Shown here piece after piece: positions 1 through 6,040 of a stretch of DNA of 34,271 nucleotides (positions are counted from its first letter, which is position 1; every line of letters starts with the position of its first letter). Origin of the DNA: Vicinamibacterales bacterium (GTDB lineage: Bacteria; Acidobacteriota; Vicinamibacteria; Vicinamibacterales; CAVVIG01); the NCBI GenBank assembly GCA_025450765.1, contig JANWLS010000144.1:1-34271 (forward strand). Reading direction: 5' to 3'. The position numbers and the translations under genes were made by a program. The notes beneath the pieces are model-generated. The model worked only from the letters and a program-made list of their open reading frames with translations, had not been told where the DNA came from and did no database searches.

Positions 1-490
1 CCGCAGTCTGCCACGCCGGCGGGCGCGTTCCCGCACGATCACGAACAGCACCGGAGCAGTAGGTCTTGCGGGCGCGAGCGCGTGTCTGGCGCGTTACCAG
101 ACTGGACGATGCTGCCTGTGACGGGCGCCATGCTGCTTGGGTTGGCGTCTGGTAACAATGCCGGGCGACACGATGCGCGGCGCGGCGGAGCGTGACGAGT
201 CTGCTGCTCCTCTGGCTGGCAGTCGATGGGATTGGTGCTGTTTCTCCCACCATCATCACGACCGCCGTTTCGACCGCGATCCCGAAGAGCGCGATGTACC
301 CGATCCAGGCGGCCACGCTGAAGTCGTAGCCGAGCCACCACTGCAGAATCAAGCCGCCCGTCAGGGCGTAGAACGTGGGGACAATCACGATCATCGCTGC
401 CGCCGCGGAGCGGAAGAGCATGTGCAGCAGGACGAAGATGACGACAAACGTCACGATCACGAGAATCGCGATCAAGATCCAACGGGGCAC
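1..490 (-). pseudogene. Remnant of a CusA/CzcA-type RND metal efflux pump (C-terminal membrane helices)
   Basis: Reading from a GTG at 490 towards the left edge, about the first 80 residues match the last transmembrane block of heavy-metal RND pumps: a hydrophobic helix, then FYALTGGLILQWWLGYDFSV, then AAWIGYIALFGIAVETAVVM. In CusA/CzcA this region lies near residues 870-960 of a protein of about 1,040, so most of the pump is missing. An in-frame TGA lies just upstream of the GTG. After VVMMV (about position 250) the similarity stops and the frame runs on through unrelated sequence to the window edge. A GGAG about 8 bases before the GTG may be chance. The intact protein would be the inner-membrane proton antiporter partner of the outer-membrane channel encoded at 1036-2454. 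I call it a decayed fragment; family identity is fairly secure, coding status is not. Confidence 0.6.
93..156. repeat. Inverted repeat inside the RND remnant
   Basis: GTTACCAGAC at 93-102 and its exact complement GTCTGGTAAC at 147-156 flank a 44-base spacer. A third partial copy, GTCTGG at 84-89, can pair with CCAGAC at 97-102 to form a small hairpin. The repeats lie beyond the point where the RND similarity ends, so they may mark a rearrangement end. I cannot assign them to a known element. Confidence 0.4.
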
Positions 491-538
491 ACGTCATCTC
501 CACTCGCCGGTACGGCGCGTTTCGTCCTGTCTGACCGT

Positions 539-976
539 TCAGCCGCCGCTCCGGCTTCCGGGAAACGGCGGCTGGAAACCAACTTGCCGTGCGACTGGCT
601 TGACGCTTTCCACGAAGATGCCCGTCAAACCGCCCTTCTGGTATTTCTTGCCCTGAACCTCCACCTGCTGGCCGACGAACGGCAGCAGCTTGACGTTCGG
701 ATCGCCGTGATTGACGGGTAAAGAGAGATAGATCGTGCCGGTCTTGGCCTCCAGCACACCCAGCGCATTGCCTTTCTTGGCGCACGCCGTGGCGCAGGCG
801 GCGTGCGAAGCACCGGTCGCGTGCTCATGCGACAGATAGCACACCGGATCGATCACTTCTCCCGTCATCGTGACGGCCGCTCCGGGCTCGTCGTGGCCGG
901 GGTGAGCCAGCAACGCGATGGGCGCCAGCAGAAGGAAGACCGCGAAGGTGACGACGAATCTCAGCGAGCGAGTCAT
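539..976 (-). CDS. Small periplasmic Cys/His-rich protein of the metal-resistance operon
   Basis: Protein of 145 residues with a clear signal peptide (MTRSLRFVVTFAVFLLLAPI...LLA) followed by HPGHDE. The mature part has VIDPVCYLSHEHATGASHAA then CATACAKKG, that is three Cys and several His packed within about 30 residues, then a beta-rich tail. This looks like a periplasmic metal-binding or redox protein; I do not recognise a named family. The ATG at 976 is chosen because GAGGAG lies 9 bases upstream and the signal peptide starts there. A longer reading from 1039 overlaps the stop of the channel gene by ATGA but would place 21 charged residues before the signal peptide. Last intact gene of the minus-strand metal operon. 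Confidence 0.75.
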   Translation of the reverse strand: MTRSLRFVVTFAVFLLLAPIALLAHPGHDEPGAAVTMTGEVIDPVCYLSHEHATGASHAACATACAKKGNALGVLEAKTGTIYLSLPVNHGDPNVKLLPFVGQQVEVQGKKYQKGGLTGIFVESVKPVARQVGFQPPFPGSRSGG

Positions 977-1035
977 GTAGCGTTTCTCCTCTTGGGTTGT
1001 CGTCTTCTCGGACATCGATTCGGGCGAACGAGGGT

Positions 1036-2454
1036 TCATGGGTGTGGTGTGCCCACTTCCACGCCGGGCGAAACGGATGCCGGTTCGCCAGGGCCGACGG
1101 GCGCGGCGAGCCCGTCGGTCAGGAGGAATCCGTTGATCGTGGCCGCCGCTTGACGCAGCGACACGAGCGACTGCACGTACTCTTCCTGGAGTTGAAACAA
1201 CGTGCGCTGCGCAATCAGGACCTGGGGATAGGCCGCCGCCATCTCCTGATAGCGCTGGAGGTACTGCTCGTACGCTTGTTGCGCCTGCGGCAGGATCTGC
1301 GAGCGATACCGGTCGGCCGTCTCCAAGGCCAGACGGTAGGCTTCGTACGGCGCGGCGAACGCGGAGGTAAGGGCCAGCCGTACGCGATCGCGCTCGCGTT
1401 CGGCGTGCGTCACTTCGGCGACCGCTGTTGCCACGTTCCCCTGATTACGGTTGAAGATGGGCACCTGGACGGCCGCTTCCGCGCTCCACTCCCAGCCGAA
1501 CGGCCGGTTCCCGGGCTCGAGCAGTTCGCGGTTGTCATCGAGCCCGCCGCGCAGGACCACGTCGGGCACGCGCTCGACACGCGCGCGCGCCAGCACCGCC
1601 TGGGCGCGCGCGACGTTCTGATCGGCGGCCTTGATCTCCGGACTCTGGCTCAAGATCCGCTGCAAGGCCGCGTCGCGATCGATCTGCGGGAGATCGGTGT
1701 CCAACGCCCCGACCAGCGCCGTCAGCGGACGCGACGGATCTCCGATGAGCGCGGCCACGTGCTGCCAGGCTCGCCGCTGACCCGCTTGCGCGGCCGTCAC
1801 CGCCAGCTCGGCACGCTGCGCCTCCACCGTCGACTCGAGCACGTCGGGTTGGTCGGCCTGGCCGACGTTGAACAACTCCCGCGACGTCGTGAGGGCCGTC
1901 GTCGCGAGCTGCGCGAGCTGCTGCCGGAGGGCCAGGAGCTGCTGCGCGCCGAGGGCGTCGTAGTAGGCCAGGCGCACGGCCGTCAGCACGCGATAGCGCT
2001 GCGCATCAGCGACCGACTCCGTCTGCGCCTGCTCCTGCGCGAAGACCTGCCGGCTGAGGCCCAACTTGCCGGCAGTGATAATGGGCTGCTGAACGAAGAA
2101 GCCCTGTTCACCACCGCGCAGCACAGGCGACGTCGAGATCTGTCGCCCCTCATACCCGATGGTTGGATTCGGATAGAGACCCGCTTGCTGCTTCCGCCCG
2201 ATGGCGGCTTGCACATCGGCCTGCGCTTGCGCCAGGGTCGGGTTGTGCGCGAGCGCCAGTTGCTCGAGCTCGGCGAGCGTGAGGCCGGTACCGCGCGCGG
2301 GCGACGTGGTCACCGGCGGCGCACCCGCTGGCGGGGAAAGAGCGTGCACGTGCGCGGACTGCTGCGCGAGTGCCTGCGATCCGACGGTCAACGTCATGAT
2401 GCCCGCCAGCAGCGCAGCTTGGCCAAGGCACCCAAGGGAGCGGCGGCCCCTCAT
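1036..2454 (-). CDS. Outer-membrane efflux channel, TolC/CusC/CzcC family
   Basis: 472-residue outer-membrane factor. After a signal peptide (MRGRRSLGCLGQAALLAG...ALAQ) comes a His/Pro-rich linker and then LTLAELEQLALAHNPTLAQA, the usual start of the first OEP repeat. The rest is Ala/Gln/Leu-rich and coiled-coil-like in two repeats, as expected for the trimeric barrel and periplasmic tunnel. In the family it forms the outer-membrane exit of RND pumps; here only an RND fragment survives downstream (1-490) and no periplasmic adaptor of CusB type is seen, so its pump partner may lie elsewhere. The start at 2454 is supported by GGGAGG just upstream and an ATGA overlap with the preceding gene; a longer reading from 2586 has an Arg-rich, unlikely N-terminus. 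Confidence 0.88.
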   Translation of the reverse strand: MRGRRSLGCLGQAALLAGIMTLTVGSQALAQQSAHVHALSPPAGAPPVTTSPARGTGLTLAELEQLALAHNPTLAQAQADVQAAIGRKQQAGLYPNPTIGYEGRQISTSPVLRGGEQGFFVQQPIITAGKLGLSRQVFAQEQAQTESVADAQRYRVLTAVRLAYYDALGAQQLLALRQQLAQLATTALTTSRELFNVGQADQPDVLESTVEAQRAELAVTAAQAGQRRAWQHVAALIGDPSRPLTALVGALDTDLPQIDRDAALQRILSQSPEIKAADQNVARAQAVLARARVERVPDVVLRGGLDDNRELLEPGNRPFGWEWSAEAAVQVPIFNRNQGNVATAVAEVTHAERERDRVRLALTSAFAAPYEAYRLALETADRYRSQILPQAQQAYEQYLQRYQEMAAAYPQVLIAQRTLFQLQEEYVQSLVSLRQAAATINGFLLTDGLAAPVGPGEPASVSPGVEVGTPHP

Positions 2455-2699
2455 CGCGCCCTCCCGCCAGGAGCCGTCCCTCGGCTCTGCTCGTCTCTTG
2501 CTTTGATGCGCGACATCACCTGGTCGTACAGATCCGGCGGAAGGACACGCACGAGGGTCATCATGCCCATCACGCCGCCGCTCCATCCCGGTCGGAGGCC
2601 ATAGGTCTCCGGCTTCGCGACCATCGCATCCATCGCCATGAACATGTCCTGCGGATAACCGGGCACGAGGCCGGCGTTCACGGCAGGCTGCACCGGCAT
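2451..2699 (-). CDS. C-terminal segment of the multicopper oxidase, split off by an in-frame TAG
   Basis: 82 codons in exactly the same frame as the multicopper oxidase and directly after its TAG stop (2702-2700). The sequence GYPQDMFMAMDAMVAKPETY followed by GLRPGWSGGVMGMMTLVRVL resembles, from memory, the conserved tail of longer bacterial copper oxidases rather than an independent protein. No convincing ribosome site precedes the ATG at 2699, so expression would need read-through or re-initiation immediately after the stop. Its own stop overlaps the start of the channel gene (ATGA). It could be a real separate small protein, but a broken C-terminus is the simpler reading. Confidence 0.55.
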   Translation of the reverse strand: MPVQPAVNAGLVPGYPQDMFMAMDAMVAKPETYGLRPGWSGGVMGMMTLVRVLPPDLYDQVMSRIKARDEQSRGTAPGGRAR

Positions 2700-3920
2700 C
2701 TACATGCCGGGCATCTTGGAGATATCGTGTTGAGGTGCCGGCGCCGCAGACTTTGGCAAAGGCATGTTCGTCGTTGGGGTGTCGAAGGCCGCGAGGCCGG
2801 TGCCGCGACCGAGGCTCGGGCCGTTACTCTCGGAGAGCGCACCGCCTTCGCGCAGCATACCCATCCCTTCCTCCATGCCTTTGCCGGTCTGCATGCCGTG
2901 CCCCGCCATCGACAGCGGCCCGACCATCGATGCCATGTGGTTCATCATGTGATGCGGCAGATGGCAGTGCAGCATCCAGTCGCCGGCGTACTTCGCATCG
3001 AATTCGATATCGCGCGCCTGCGCCACGCCGACGAGCACGGTATTCTCTGGTCGCCAGGTTGATTGCGGCGCCCGACCGGCTTCGGTGCCCGTGACGTAGA
3101 ACGTGTTGCCGTGTAAGTGCATCGGATGGTGATCCATGCCCAGGTTCACGAACCGGATGCGCACGCGTTCTCCCAGCTTGACGATGAGCGGGGTTGTCGC
3201 GGGGCCGGCCTTGCCGTTGAGCGTCAGCCAGTTGAACTCCATGGAAAGCGAGTTCGGAATGGTGTTGTTCGGCAGGATGGCCCATTCCTGCAGGACAAGG
3301 CCGAAGTCCTTATCGACGCGGGGTCGATACGGTTGGCGCGGGTGCATGATGAAGAGGCCGATCATCCCCATCATTTCCTGCATCGGCATGTGCGAGTGAT
3401 AGAAGTACGTACCTTCCTGGTGCAGCGTGAATTCATAGACGAAGCGGCCACCTGGCGGAATGGGGTCCTGATCGACACCAGGGATTCCATCCATGTCAGG
3501 CGGAATCTCGAACCCGTGCCAGTGCATGGAGGTGGCTTCGGGAAGATGGTTGTCGACGACGAGACGCACGCGATCGCCTTGCACGATCTCGATCGTCGGC
3601 CCTGGGGCACTGCCGTTATAGCCCCACACATCGATGATCGAACCGGGCAGAAAGGACTGCTTGACCGGTTCAGCCACGAGATGAAATACCTTCACCTCAC
3701 CGTCGCGCGTGTACGACAACGCCGGCACGTCCGGCGTCTGGACGGACAAGAAGCCCGAGTGGGTATCCGAATGCGGCGCGGCCCTGGCTGCCGGCGGCGC
3801 CGGCATCGCCATCCCGGACATCGCTGGCATGTGTTGGGCCCGCAGGCCGGCGGTAGCGCTCGCCATGGCGCCCGCACCAAGCAAGCTCTTTCGAACGAAC
3901 TCACGTCTGCTGTGACTCAT
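2700..3920 (-). CDS. Tat-exported multicopper oxidase (copper resistance type)
   Basis: 406 residues from ATG 3920 (GAGGA 7 bases upstream; a reading from 3950 adds ten unlikely residues). The N-terminus SRREFVRKSLLGAGAMASA is a twin-arginine signal. All four copper motifs are present: HWHG at 133-136, YHSH at 174-177, HPMHLHG at 265-271 and HCHLPHHMMNHM at 318-329, which together supply the type 1 site and the trinuclear cluster. The region around 40-50 and the segment after 330 are Met/His-rich, as in CueO and CopA-type oxidases that oxidise Cu(I) in the periplasm. It heads the copper part of the minus-strand operon. An in-frame TAG ends it after KMPGM, and homologous-looking sequence continues in the same frame (2451-2699). 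Family assignment is firm; substrate is inferred. Confidence 0.9.
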   Translation of the reverse strand: MSHSRREFVRKSLLGAGAMASATAGLRAQHMPAMSGMAMPAPPAARAAPHSDTHSGFLSVQTPDVPALSYTRDGEVKVFHLVAEPVKQSFLPGSIIDVWGYNGSAPGPTIEIVQGDRVRLVVDNHLPEATSMHWHGFEIPPDMDGIPGVDQDPIPPGGRFVYEFTLHQEGTYFYHSHMPMQEMMGMIGLFIMHPRQPYRPRVDKDFGLVLQEWAILPNNTIPNSLSMEFNWLTLNGKAGPATTPLIVKLGERVRIRFVNLGMDHHPMHLHGNTFYVTGTEAGRAPQSTWRPENTVLVGVAQARDIEFDAKYAGDWMLHCHLPHHMMNHMASMVGPLSMAGHGMQTGKGMEEGMGMLREGGALSESNGPSLGRGTGLAAFDTPTTNMPLPKSAAPAPQHDISKMPGM

Positions 3921-4091
3921 CTCAATTCCTCGCCATCGCCGCGGGACCATGCCTCACAGGACGCGCAGGCGCGCCCGCTTGGACGACCGAGCGGCGGCAC
4001 ACATTGGGATCGTCGTCATGCGCAGCGGGGCAAGCAGACAGAGCTGCCGCACGGCGGGGCCATCACGACAAAGGCGATAGAGTGAGAAGAG

Positions 4092-4481
4092 TTAGATCCG
4101 CAGCGGGATCTGACGAGATTCGGAAGGCGGACTACTGAACAGAGGAACCGGAGCGCCCAAGTAACCGCCAAGCAGCGCAGGCCATGCGTGCGCCATCGAG
4201 GGGGTGACCATCGCGGCGAGCTGAGTACTGGGAAGTGATGCCGCGACGGACGGAGTCACATTCGCCACCGTCCGAAACGCTCCGTGCGTGTCTTCGCAGG
4301 GCATCGGCGCACGATGGGATCCAGGCGCCTGCAGATCGAGCTGACCGATGGTCGCGTGGCAGGCTGGCTGGTGCGCCAACGCGTCCTGCTCGCAATCGGC
4401 CAAGCAGATGGCGGATAGCATCGGCAGGAACACCAACACCACAACCAGTGTGCCGCCGAGCCCGCGCACGAATCGAGCCAT
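4092..4481 (-). CDS. Small secreted Cys/His protein of the metal operon, unknown function
   Basis: 129 residues from ATG 4481, starting with a signal peptide (MARFVRGLGGTLVVVLVFLP...AICLA). The mature part begins DCEQDALAHQPACHATIGQL and later has PMPCEDTH, so Cys and His are concentrated in the first 50 residues; the tail is Ala/Pro/Ser-rich. Secreted Cys/His proteins of this kind are common in copper gene clusters, but I do not recognise a named family. A possible alternative start at 4532 would abut the MerR-type operator at 4533-4564 directly. First gene of the minus-strand set that continues with the oxidase, 171 bases downstream; the gap 3921-4091 shows no gene. Confidence 0.6.
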   Translation of the reverse strand: MARFVRGLGGTLVVVLVFLPMLSAICLADCEQDALAHQPACHATIGQLDLQAPGSHRAPMPCEDTHGAFRTVANVTPSVAASLPSTQLAAMVTPSMAHAWPALLGGYLGAPVPLFSSPPSESRQIPLRI

Positions 4482-4532
4482 TGATTCTCTTATACCACAG
4501 CAACCCCGCGCACGCGCGAGCGCATCTGTCAT

Positions 4533-4564
4533 TTGACTCGGTACGCGCGTACAGGGTTTAAGCT
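4533..4564 (+). promoter_or_regulatory. MerR-type operator-promoter
   Basis: TTGACT at 4533-4538 and TAAGCT at 4559-4564 are separated by 20 bases, the overlong spacer typical of MerR-activated promoters. The spacer contains the dyad GTAC-GCGC-GTAC (4541-4552). The layout closely resembles the mer promoter (TTGACT, GTAC-N4-GTAC, TAAGGT). It points at the regulator gene whose ATG lies at 4571, 6 bases after the -10, so the transcript may be leaderless. On the minus strand TTAAAC and TCAAAT stand 19 bases apart around the same dyad, which could give a second, outward promoter for the resistance genes. Confidence 0.7.
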
Positions 4565-4570
4565 GGTTTC

Positions 4571-5065
4571 ATGCCGTCGGTGCGCGAATCCACTCAACTG
4601 AAGAGCGGCCAGCTCGCTCGACAGACCGGGATCAATCCGCAGACGATCCGGTACTACGAGCGCGTGGGCCTGCTGCCTCGCCCGCGCCGCCTCCCCTCCG
4701 GATACCGGGTGTTTTCGACAGATGATGTGCGCCGGGTTCGATTCATCAAACGAGCGCAGGCGCTGGGATTCGCCCTGACTGAAATCAAGGCGCTTCTCGC
4801 GCTCGATCGGCAGCCCAGGGGCGATTGCGCGGATGTTGGACGACTCGTGCAGCACCAGATCGAGGCGATCGATAGCCGAATAGAACATCTCGGCAAAATT
4901 CGAGAAGCCCTGGCCCGGTTGGCGGACGCCTGCGTGCATCGCGTTCGAGCCACCGACGATTGTCCGATTCTCGAGTCGCTCAATGAGGAGGTGCCATCCA
5001 CGGCGAGTCACGTACGGCGCTCGTCGATATCGCAGCCAGACCCCACGAACAAAGAAGGAGAGTGA
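4571..5065 (+). CDS. MerR-family metal-responsive regulator with a Cys triad
   Basis: 164 residues. The N-terminal winged helix-turn-helix has the family signature GQLARQTGINPQTIRYYERV and GYRVF, followed by the dimerisation helix. The metal region contains Cys86 (GDC), Cys121 (DAC) and Cys131 (DDCPIL). The 35-residue spacing between the first two equals that of MerR, and a Cys at the first position is a mark of sensors for divalent soft metals (Hg, Pb, Cd, Zn); the Cu(I) sensor CueR has Ser there. The 10-residue gap to the third Cys resembles ZntR. It is probably autoregulated from the operator at 4533-4564. The tail after residue 140 is longer than usual. Exact metal cannot be read from sequence. 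Confidence 0.87.
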   Translation: MPSVRESTQLKSGQLARQTGINPQTIRYYERVGLLPRPRRLPSGYRVFSTDDVRRVRFIKRAQALGFALTEIKALLALDRQPRGDCADVGRLVQHQIEAIDSRIEHLGKIREALARLADACVHRVRATDDCPILESLNEEVPSTASHVRRSSISQPDPTNKEGE

Positions 5066-5068
5066 CCC

Positions 5069-5212
5069 ATGCCGCTCAAGAAAGGCGAACACTATCGGTG
5101 TCCTGATCCGAATTGTGGATGCGAAATTGAAGTCACCAAGGGCGCGAACCCCAGGTGTGGCGGAACACAGGTTCCGCACTGCTGCTGCGGTAAGGAGATG
5201 ACGAAGGAGTAG
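5069..5212 (+). CDS. 47-residue cysteine-rich metallothionein-like protein
   Basis: Short gene three bases after the regulator stop, with GGAG 8 bases before its ATG, so it is cotranscribed with the regulator. It has seven Cys in 47 residues, arranged as RCPDPNCGCEIEV, a central Cys30 followed by GG, and HCCCGKEM near the end. The CxxxxCxC and CCC clusters suggest a cytosolic metal-chelating or zinc-ribbon-like protein; there is no signal peptide. The pairing with a Cys-triad MerR regulator supports a buffering role for a soft metal. I recall similar small DPNCGCE-type proteins but no characterised member. Confidence 0.75.
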   Translation: MPLKKGEHYRCPDPNCGCEIEVTKGANPRCGGTQVPHCCCGKEMTKE

Positions 5213-5615
5213 CTCGAACGCGATCGCCGCGACGTGGCGGCCACCGGGCGTACTCGCCTCCCGGCTGGGGCCGTCCGTCGCGGTCACAGTCGTCTATCCA
5301 CCGAATACTGGTTCGATCGCCGGCGAAACAAGGCTATTTGAGTAACAGCAGGCCAGCCAAGGTGAGCACGAGGACGAGGAACGTGACGACGGTATACAGC
5401 GTGTCGCGCTCTTCGGTCAGGAACAGCACCATTGATGTGAACACGCGGAGAATGCCGAAGCGCCGCGAAACGAAACAGCGAGCGAATCACGGTTGGCGAC
5501 TGTTCGCGTCGACTACGCGCACAGCCCTTGAAAAAATCTTGAAACTTTGTGCACGAAAAGGGCCATCTCGGTCAGACGCCCTCCGCCGGCCCCGAGCGAT
5601 TTTACGAATGAAACC
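5213..5615. other. Intergenic stretch without a clear gene
   Basis: About 400 bases between the metal block and the hairpin. The only coding-like signal is a 32-residue peptide on the minus strand at 5334-5432, FLTEERDTLYTVVTFLVLVL plus a Leu-rich end, which could be a one-helix membrane peptide or the tail of a lost membrane gene; it has no ribosome site. An AT-rich patch at about 5526-5545 holds two CTTGAAA direct repeats. No promoter or RNA gene could be assigned. Confidence 0.35.
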
Positions 5616-5652
5616 AACGCAGCCGGAGCCCGCCGACATCTCCGGCTGCGTT
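5616..5652. terminator. Perfect 13-bp hairpin, probable terminator of the recombinase remnant
   Basis: AACGCAGCCGGAG (5616-5628) pairs without mismatch with CTCCGGCTGCGTT (5640-5652) around an 11-base loop. It lies 3 bases beyond the stop of the minus-strand recombinase tail, the expected place for a terminator, although the T-run after the stem is poor on both strands (TTTC on plus, GGTTTC on minus). Confidence 0.5.
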
Positions 5653-5654
5653 TC

Positions 5655-5999
5655 TCAGCCACGGGACCGGGGTTCGAATCCCCGTACCGGTATACCAAAG
5701 GTTGCAACATCGGCCCTTCCCGCCACGAGCAAGCCATCGAACGATGCCTGCCCTTCGAACCGATACGATCGTCCTTCTGGCGTGAACCTAAGTGGTCCTG
5801 CGAGTACTTCTCGCAGCAGCCGGCGCCCGTCTTCGACCCGTCGCGAGGCAAGGAGCGCCCGCCACTCAGCCGGGTGAGAACGGATCGCCGCCTCCAGCGC
5901 GCCGATTGATGCGCTCTGTCGATCGAGCGCGCGAATATTGTGGTCGGTGTTCTGAGCAGTCGCGACAAGAAGACCTCGGTACGCGGCGGCGCCAGGCAT
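5655..5999 (-). pseudogene. C-terminal remnant of a large serine recombinase
   Basis: 114 residues. The segment AGPLRFTPEGRSYRFEGQAS and the ending GIPVRGFEPRSRG match the usual C-terminus of large site-specific serine recombinases; the upstream Ala/Arg/Leu-rich stretch fits their coiled coil. The catalytic N-terminal domain and the recombinase/zinc-ribbon domains (about 400 residues) are missing, and an in-frame TAA lies just upstream near 6015, so this cannot be functional. The last codons run antisense through the T-arm of a tRNA 3' half (5663-5692), which gives the GFEP motif. This suggests the element once inserted at, or carried, a tRNA attachment site. Confidence 0.65.
5663..5697 (+). 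other. tRNA 3'-half fragment, likely remnant attachment site
   Basis: CGGGG-TTCGAAT-CCCCG (5668-5684) is a perfect T-arm with the canonical loop. It is followed by TACCGGT and A at the acceptor and discriminator positions, then TACCA instead of CCA. No matching ACCGGTA acceptor half or anticodon arm exists in the 90 bases upstream, where the hairpin 5616-5652 sits instead. I therefore read it as a partial tRNA left by integration, not a tRNA gene. Confidence 0.55.
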
Positions 6000-6040
6000 G
6001 CGTATCGCATGGGTTTAGCGCCGCCGCGCTCGATCGGATA

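Noticed and set aside
997-2604. Plus-strand open frame of 535 codons
   Set aside because: Antisense shadow of the TolC-type channel, which has a signal peptide, family motifs and a ribosome site.
5600-5697. Complete tRNA or tmRNA gene
   Set aside because: Only the T-arm and 3' acceptor half are present; no matching 5' acceptor, D-arm or anticodon arm, and the encoded end is TACCA, not CCA.
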